The notes below the pieces were generated by a model, which did not search any database, had not been told where the DNA came from, and worked only from the letters and a program-made list of their open reading frames with translations. The position numbers and the translations under genes were made by a program. Positions 58,257-64,000 of a stretch of DNA of 64,000 nucleotides are shown in pieces; the stretch's first letter is position 1; every line of letters starts with the position of its first letter. This DNA is from Blumeriella jaapii. Its lineage: Eukaryota; Ascomycota; Leotiomycetes; Helotiales; Drepanopezizaceae. The stretch spans positions 364,001 through 428,000 of the forward strand of contig VWND01000004.1 of the NCBI GenBank assembly GCA_009599575.1. Reading direction: 5' to 3'.

Positions 58257-60025
58257 ATGGCCCCAGACCTCAACTCCGTTCCCCCTTCTCCTCGAAAAGA
58301 AGCGGTTGCCGCCGCCATGGCAACCCCATCCGCCCCCTCGCAGAAGCAGCCCAACATCCTCTACATCATGGCCGACCAGCTCGCCGCGCCTCTCCTGAAG
58401 ATGCACAATCCCTCGTCGCAGATCAAGACGCCCAACCTCGACGCGCTCGCGGCCTCGGGCGTCGTCTTCGATTCCGCATACTGCCCTTCGCCGCTCTGCG
58501 CCCCCTCGCGCATGTCCATGGTTTCGGGCCAGCTCCCGACCAAGATAGGCTCATACGACAATGCCTGCTCCATCGACCCCAGCGTGCCGACCTACGCGCA
58601 CTACTTGCGAGCGGCGGGCTACGAGACGACGTTGGCGGGCAAGATGCACTTCATTGGCGAGCAGCTGCATGGCTACGAGAGCCGCCTGACGAGCGACATC
58701 TACCCAGGCGACTATGGATGGGCCGTCAACTGGGAGGAGCCCGACAGACGCTTGGAGTGGTACCACAACGCGAGTTCGATTGAGCAGGCCGGGCCGTGTG
58801 TCCGGAGCAACCAGCTGGACTACGACGAGGAGGTGATGTACCGGTAAGCCGCTGCTTGCTTCTGTCCAGCAGTCGGGAGATGGTGGCGGCTGACACGCGC
58901 AGATCCAAGCAATTCCTCTACGACCATGTCCGCAAAGGCCCCAACACCCGTCCTTTCTGCATGACCGTCTCGCTCACCCACCCCCACGATCCCTACACGA
59001 TCGAGAAGAAGTACTGGGACATGTACGCCGACGTCGACATTGCGCTCCCCGACGTCTCCATCCCGCAAGAGGAGCAAGACACCCACTCCCAGCGCCTCCT
59101 CCGAGTCTGTGATCTTTGGGGCAAGAAATTCACTCCGGATCAGATCAAGCGCGCCCGACGCGCTTATTATGGTGCCGTGTCGTATGTCGATGATTGCATT
59201 GGCAAGTTGTTGGAGACGTTGAAGGATTGCCAATTGGACAAAGAGACGATTGTAGTGTTCAGCGGCGACCACGGCGATATGCTGGGTGAGCGCGGCTTGT
59301 GGTACAAGATGTCCTACTTCGAGGCTTCGGTCCGCGTACCCCTAATCGTCAACCACCCGGGCCTCTTCGCTCCCCATCACGTCTCCGCCAATGTGTCTAC
59401 GCTGGACATCCTACCCACCCTCGTCGACCTAGCACACACAAAGCTGTGGTCGGGCCTGCCGATGGACGGGACCTCCCTGCTTCCACATCTTGAGAACAGA
59501 ACAGGAGGAGGTGATACGGTTTTTGCAGAGTACTGTGGCGAAGGCACCATCGCGCCCATGATGATGATCCGCCGCGGCCCCTGGAAGTACATCACTTGTC
59601 CAGCGGACGTCGACCAGCTCTACAACCTCTCCTTGGATCCAAAAGAGCTCATCAACCTTGCCTCCCTCACCCCCAAGCACGCCCTCTCCACACCCGAAGT
59701 CTCCTCCGTCCTCGCCGACTTCGTAGCGGAGGCCAAAGCCAAGTGGGATATGCAAGCCATTACCGCGCAAGTCATGCTCTCCCAGAAACAGCGACGGCTT
59801 GTGTGGTCCGCGCTCAAGACAGGCATGTTCACGAGCTGGGACCACAACCCGCAGGACGACGGCCGCGAGAAGTATATCCGCAGCCACATGCACCTGGACG
59901 ATCTCGAGCTCAAGGCGCGCTACCCGCCGGTCGATGCGCAGGGCCGGGACGTGAGTGCGAGCATGCGGGATGGGGGGAGATTTGGGGGCCTGATTGGTCA
60001 CCAGGCGGGGGCTTACGGGCAATGA
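58257..60025 (+). CDS. Choline sulfatase (arylsulfatase-type)
   Basis: Hydrolyses choline-O-sulfate to choline and sulfate, releasing stored sulfur. Exons 58,257-58,843 and 58,903-60,025; the intron (59 bp) has GTAAGC, GCTGAC and GCAG and splits an Arg codon. 569 residues. Sulfatase core: NILYIMADQ with metal ligand Asp40; the modification motif CAPSR with Cys81 (58,497-58,499), the residue converted to formylglycine; GKMHFIGEQLHGYE (about 123-136); SGDHGDMLGERGLWYKMSYFE in exon 2, with the second metal-binding Asp-His pair. The C-terminal DGREKYIRSHMHLDDLE is typical of choline sulfatases rather than other sulfatases. No signal peptide, so cytosolic. The ATG chosen is the one nearest the conserved start; the frame is open upstream to 57,855 but that part is the pyrimidine tract. 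Confidence 0.93.
58844..58902 (+). other. Choline sulfatase intron
   Basis: 59 bp. Donor GTAAGC, branch GGCTGAC near 58,888-58,894, acceptor CGCAG. It joins EEVMYR to SKQFLYD. Confidence 0.92.
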
Positions 60026-61320
60026 AGGGCCTGGAGATGTGCGTTTCGTAGCCCGGGAGCTGTTTCGAACCGCGAGGTGGTAACGGGTTTTGTCTTTCGG
60101 TCGTTAGTGGCGATGCATGGCGCTGCGGTATACCAGTCGATGCGCTGCTTTGGGTGTTTGGGTCCGTGTTGGTCTTCATCTCGGGATGGCGTCTATGATG
60201 GAATTTGTTCTTCCCGATGAGGGATATGAGGGCGATGTTTTTGCGATGTGTACGATGGGGATTCTGATATCTATCTCTACGAGGCTTAGTCGGCAGTTTT
60301 CGAACCAGTCAAGGAAAAGGAAGGGACGGACCTTCGCAAGCGAAACGAATATGAAGTGAACTGAACTATTCAAGAGGAGAAGAATCTATCCAAACAGTCA
60401 AAGCTAGCGCGACAAACATGATGTTTCTGGTGCACGCCCGTACCCGTGTTCGCATTCGTGTTCTCGACCGGATGGTTTCCTTGCACTTGTACACACTACA
60501 TACACATTTTACAGTACTGTACAACACGACGCCGTTTCATTTCCGAACCCCTGATCATTGGAAAATCAATCATCGCTTGATCTCGATGCAACGCACAACC
60601 AAACCCCACCAACAACCTCTCACTACCTTATGCTACGTACTGTACGTACAGTAGTAGTACTGCACTGTACAGGAGGATTCTCGGATCGCATTGCGCAATA
60701 GCTAGGTACTGTACTGTATTTACATACTGTATGTACATACCTACTTAGGTACGGACCAAGACCACCCACCTACCTACCGTACTACATGTTACATACCACC
60801 CGTCTCGCGAGCTAGTTGAAACCGACACTACAGCAAGAGAAGACTCGTCTTCGAGGATGGTGCGTTTCCGCCCACGGCGGAAAAGCGTAGGGGGGGGGGG
60901 GGGGGGGTGGTCACGTCGTTGGGGACTGGGCCGGCCGTTTGTCTCGACAGTACTGTACTGTACGTACGTATCGTACGTCTTAAAGAGCGAGTACGTACTG
61001 TACAGTAGGTGTCCGCGTGCCTCGCTCTTCAGCGTGATGATCGCGCGGCCCCTCGATCGGTTCCGCGTCGTGGTGGTGGGATTTGATGTCGGGTGGGTTG
61101 TGGGGAGTCTGTCTAGGTGGGCGAGTCGTGGTGGTGGACGTTGTTGTTTTTTGGCATTCGCTAATGGGCATTTCTCTGTGAAAGGAGTTTGGATAGCGGT
61201 GTCCCAGGGTGGGTGGGTGGTGATGGGGAGCTTGTGCTGCCCGTACGAACGCGATGGAAGGAACGGCATCGCTTACTGGGCGGGGCGGTGATGTTGATGT
61301 TACGAACGCGTAGATTTGAG
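60026..61320. other. Intergenic region downstream of choline sulfatase
   Basis: No gene recognised. Rich in TACTGTAC motifs (60,513, 60,633-60,672, 60,702-60,770, 60,944-61,010). It contains a run of about 16 G at 60,891-60,907. Confidence 0.6.
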
Positions 61321-63310
61321 ATCACGGTACTGTAGCGATGCAGTGCTTATGTCGCTGTTCGATCCATGGCGTTATCTGAGATCGTGTTAGAGAGAAGAGG
61401 AGAGAGATCTCGTTCGATTGGGAGTTTGAAGCTCCAACTTCGTTCGCAAAACACGGATTGGATAAAGAGGTAAACCGCGGCGCCGACAGTGTTTGTGAAT
61501 GCCCGAAATGCCCGATGAAAATAGCTGCCCCTTTCCATTTTAGATTGATCACAGTACAAAATCTTTTGGATGAATCTCGTTTGGACAAATAAACATTGTC
61601 GAACTCGAAACCTTTTCCGGTGATACCCCCTTCGTATACGGGCTTTCGCTTTGCGCAGCACACGCGGTCGATTGGGTATAAAGCGCTTCGGAGTATCAGT
61701 GAGCTATTAACAAACTAGCTATTATGGTTTTTGAATTTATAGCTTCAACCGTTCGATGGTTTTGTCCTTGTGATTCCTTTTTCAGAAAAGTTCCTATTTG
61801 CTAATAGTGACAAACACCTTTCGTGGTTCCCCACGCGTTCGTCAAGATTTGTGTTGAAGCTGCTCCTGACTCGGCTTCCATGGTTTTCAAACGATCGTTT
61901 TGCGTTTTGGGAATACATTTGGTCAGCCAATTCTCTGTCGACAAGTCCTCATAGAATAGCTTTCGTAGAAATTTTGTGATAACAATTATAGTTGGGAATT
62001 ATTCCGCGCGTCGCGCGCTAGACTAGGCGTGCATGAACACTTTTGGCACCCCAGTTGACCAATGCAGTCAACTGTAAATAGAGAGTGTATTGCAGAGATC
62101 CCAGCCGGAACCATGGGTTTGCTACGGCTGGTGAAGAGTGGTATCCATCTTTAAGGGCGACTTGCTGAGATTGGGAACGCTGCAGAAATTTTACGAGAGG
62201 GGGCGTCTGATGTGGTAGAAAAGCTCAAGTAGCTGATTGGGAAGTGTACTTGGCTACTTCGCATTCTGTGGAGATTCGGCTGTGGTAACAGAGGTCACAG
62301 AGATTTTTCAGCCAAGGTGATGCCATCGACCGATGGAAGAGGGAGAGCCAAAACGGAAGACCGCATTCAGGAATCGCTCACAATTCAAGCACAGACTGGC
62401 ATTATTCCAGTCCCAAAAGCCGAACAGGCTAGGATCTACAAGCAAAATCGGTCCCTGACGCTGGTGTGCGGTACTGGTGGCCTTCTGCTTCTAACTGGTT
62501 CTCCTTCTCCTCTGGTAAAGCGTAGGAGAGTGGACGAGTAGCAGAGGATCCTGCTGGCAGAACGCAGACAGCCCACACAGCCGAGATTCGCACCCGTACA
62601 CAATCAACGCAAAGGAGGAAGCATGATATTGTCGATTCAAAGAAGATACGAGCTGACGGATCCAGGCTTTGGCGACATCTAGTCAGCTTGAAGGAAACCG
62701 ACCGCTACGTTGCGAGAGCAGGGAGATGGATTCGATCCCTGTCCGCCACGACTCGCAGACAAGCATATATAGTGAACGGAAACTCTGCCCAGGCTTTACG
62801 TTTCAGAAGCCAGCCCGTATAGGATCCAATGTGCAATTTATTTTCTTGGGATTCCCTGACTGCGCGGATTGAGTTCTGCGTGCAATATTTCGACTGGTCG
62901 GATAACGCTGCTCGTGTGGTAAGCGCTGAAATATAGCATCTAGATACCTACGATACGTTTCGATTTTGCGTGAGCACGAATAGCTGGGGAACTTCCCGCG
63001 GGCTTTTCTCTTCCCTTCTTCTTTTCCCAGAAATGATGTAGGCTCGGCCTTCTTGTATGTAGTGTACAGTACCGTATGTACTGCACCTGCCGATCGCGAG
63101 ACCGCCGGGGCCTCATACGGGCAGCGACAAACTCGCTTAATGATGCTCCATGCTTTCGGGAGCAAATCATCCGTCAAAAGGTTAAAGGAAAGTAAAAAGA
63201 AAAGGGCAAAAGGAAAAAGAAAAAGGCAAAAAGAAAAAAACCCTTTCACCCCATAAACCTGCCGGGTGTTTTGGATTCCTCGAATAATGTGGCTCTCTTT
63301 GTGGATTGCT
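61321..63310. other. Intergenic region, no gene recognised
   Basis: Composition is intermediate. Short open frames (61,322-61,663 minus; 62,317-62,541 plus) show no known domain. A short inverted repeat lies at 62,052-62,074. Purine-rich AAAGAAAAGGGCAAAAGG run near 63,190-63,240. Confidence 0.5.
62052..62074. repeat. Perfect 8-bp inverted repeat
   Basis: CAGTTGAC, 7-base loop, GTCAACTG. Could form a hairpin or bind a dimeric regulator; no gene next to it. Confidence 0.6.
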
Positions 63311-63317
63311 CAATCCC

Positions 63318-63346
63318 CGGCCCCCCCCCCCCCCCCCCCCCCCCTC
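63318..63346. repeat. Poly-C tract
   Basis: An unbroken run of about 26 C, then CTCCTCC. Such runs are often miscounted in assemblies. Confidence 0.85.
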
Positions 63347-64000
63347 CTCCAAGGTGGCCTAGCTGCCGCTATACGGTATGTTCTTCATGTTTCACACGTA
63401 CGAAAGACCGTGGCCGTCAGATAGAAAAGCGTGACACAGCCGTTTGTACAGATGCTATGCTCCGGGTTATCCAAATGGGCGGACATGAAAATGGAAAACA
63501 GATCTTAACCTAATACACGACGCCACGATGCGCCTCGGTCTTTGGCAAGCTGGCGGGCAAATTTGTACATGTATCGAACATAGCGCAACATCGTTACTCT
63601 CACCGCTCGTAGATAGCCCAACCTCTCAATCAATACACTTGATCGAGCACGTTGAGTGCCCGACTGTTCATCTAGAGCGGCCGGCTAATTTGACCCAATT
63701 TGGAGAAGGGTCGAGGCATGCAGAACGCAGTGATCCACCGTTCCCTCTTCAAGGGAGCCAAGAACAACATTCGGCCCAGGGAACCAGAAACAACTCTAAC
63801 GTGCATAGACAACGGGTCAGTGCCAACTGAGCAATCCAAAGGCCGACACTAGCCCTGAAATGGGGTACACGAGTGCTCCGGAGGTCTGTCCGGCCCGAGG
63901 GAAATCGCTCCCAGCTGAATTGGATGCATCGTCTGCTCCGACCAGACAACCCACAGCCGGCGTGGGAATCCAGGGCTCCTCCTGGACGGACCGGACCGAC
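63347..64000. other. Window end, no gene recognised
   Basis: Balanced composition. Open frames at 63,528-63,830 (plus) and 63,949-63,749 (minus) overlap each other and show no family features. Confidence 0.5.

Noticed and set aside
62668..62755. tRNA-like stretch with GATTCGATCC (B-box-like) and a GGCGACA/TGTCCGCC pairing
   Set aside because: The acceptor pairing is imperfect and no D or anticodon arm can be folded, so a tRNA gene or SINE is not supported.

Overview
The window is nuclear DNA of a filamentous ascomycete (Pezizomycotina). The evidence is: (i) a 45-kb block of very AT-rich retroelement wreckage mutated almost only by C-to-T and G-to-A changes, the mark of repeat-induced point mutation (RIP); (ii) genes with short introns (49-59 bp) carrying CTAAC/CTGAC-type branch points; (iii) a long pyrimidine tract upstream of one gene. 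I cannot name the species.

Positions 1-45,049 are one nest of retroelements, resolved here from LTR ends and 5-bp target-site duplications. Four LTR families are present, all Ty3/gypsy type; I call them B, C, D and E. The outermost element is a C copy (C2, minus strand). It is cut by an E LTR (E3, 18,897-19,300), by B1 (20,549-26,943) and by E2 (30,389-44,196); E2 is itself cut by B2 (32,873-39,292). E3 is cut by a second C copy (C1), which is cut by E1 (minus; running off the left edge) and by D (10,752-17,171). A Tad-like LINE (3,059-9,221) sits inside the LTR of E1. The deepest path is C2 > E3 > C1 > E1 > LINE, five levels. None of these elements has an intact coding region. The LINE is only lightly mutated and keeps its catalytic motifs between nonsense codons.

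Positions 45,050-47,594 are a border zone of simple-sequence DNA: a degenerate GATTTGTGAT-type repeat interrupted by a truncated LINE, GTAT-rich DNA with a duplicated unit, an 8-bp satellite of about 45 units, then 4-bp and 8-bp arrays.

Positions 47,595-64,000 are gene-type DNA of balanced composition. Three genes are well supported. SCC3/STAG cohesin subunit is on the minus strand (49,472-53,102; three exons and one apparent 1-nt frameshift). The urease accessory protein UreD is on the plus strand (53,551-54,540) and is divergent from SCC3 across a 448-bp shared upstream region. Choline sulfatase is on the plus strand (58,257-60,025; two exons). Another LINE 3' end lies just after ureD. The rest is intergenic DNA with homopolymer tracts and many TACTGTAC-type motifs; I recognise no gene after 60,025.

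The genes do not form a cluster with a shared role. UreD serves nickel loading of urease, choline sulfatase releases choline and sulfate from choline-O-sulfate, and SCC3 holds sister chromatids together. The most informative part of the window is the transposon nest, especially the drop in RIP intensity toward the outer edges of each element and the shared 3' end of three LINE copies that carry different trinucleotide tails.
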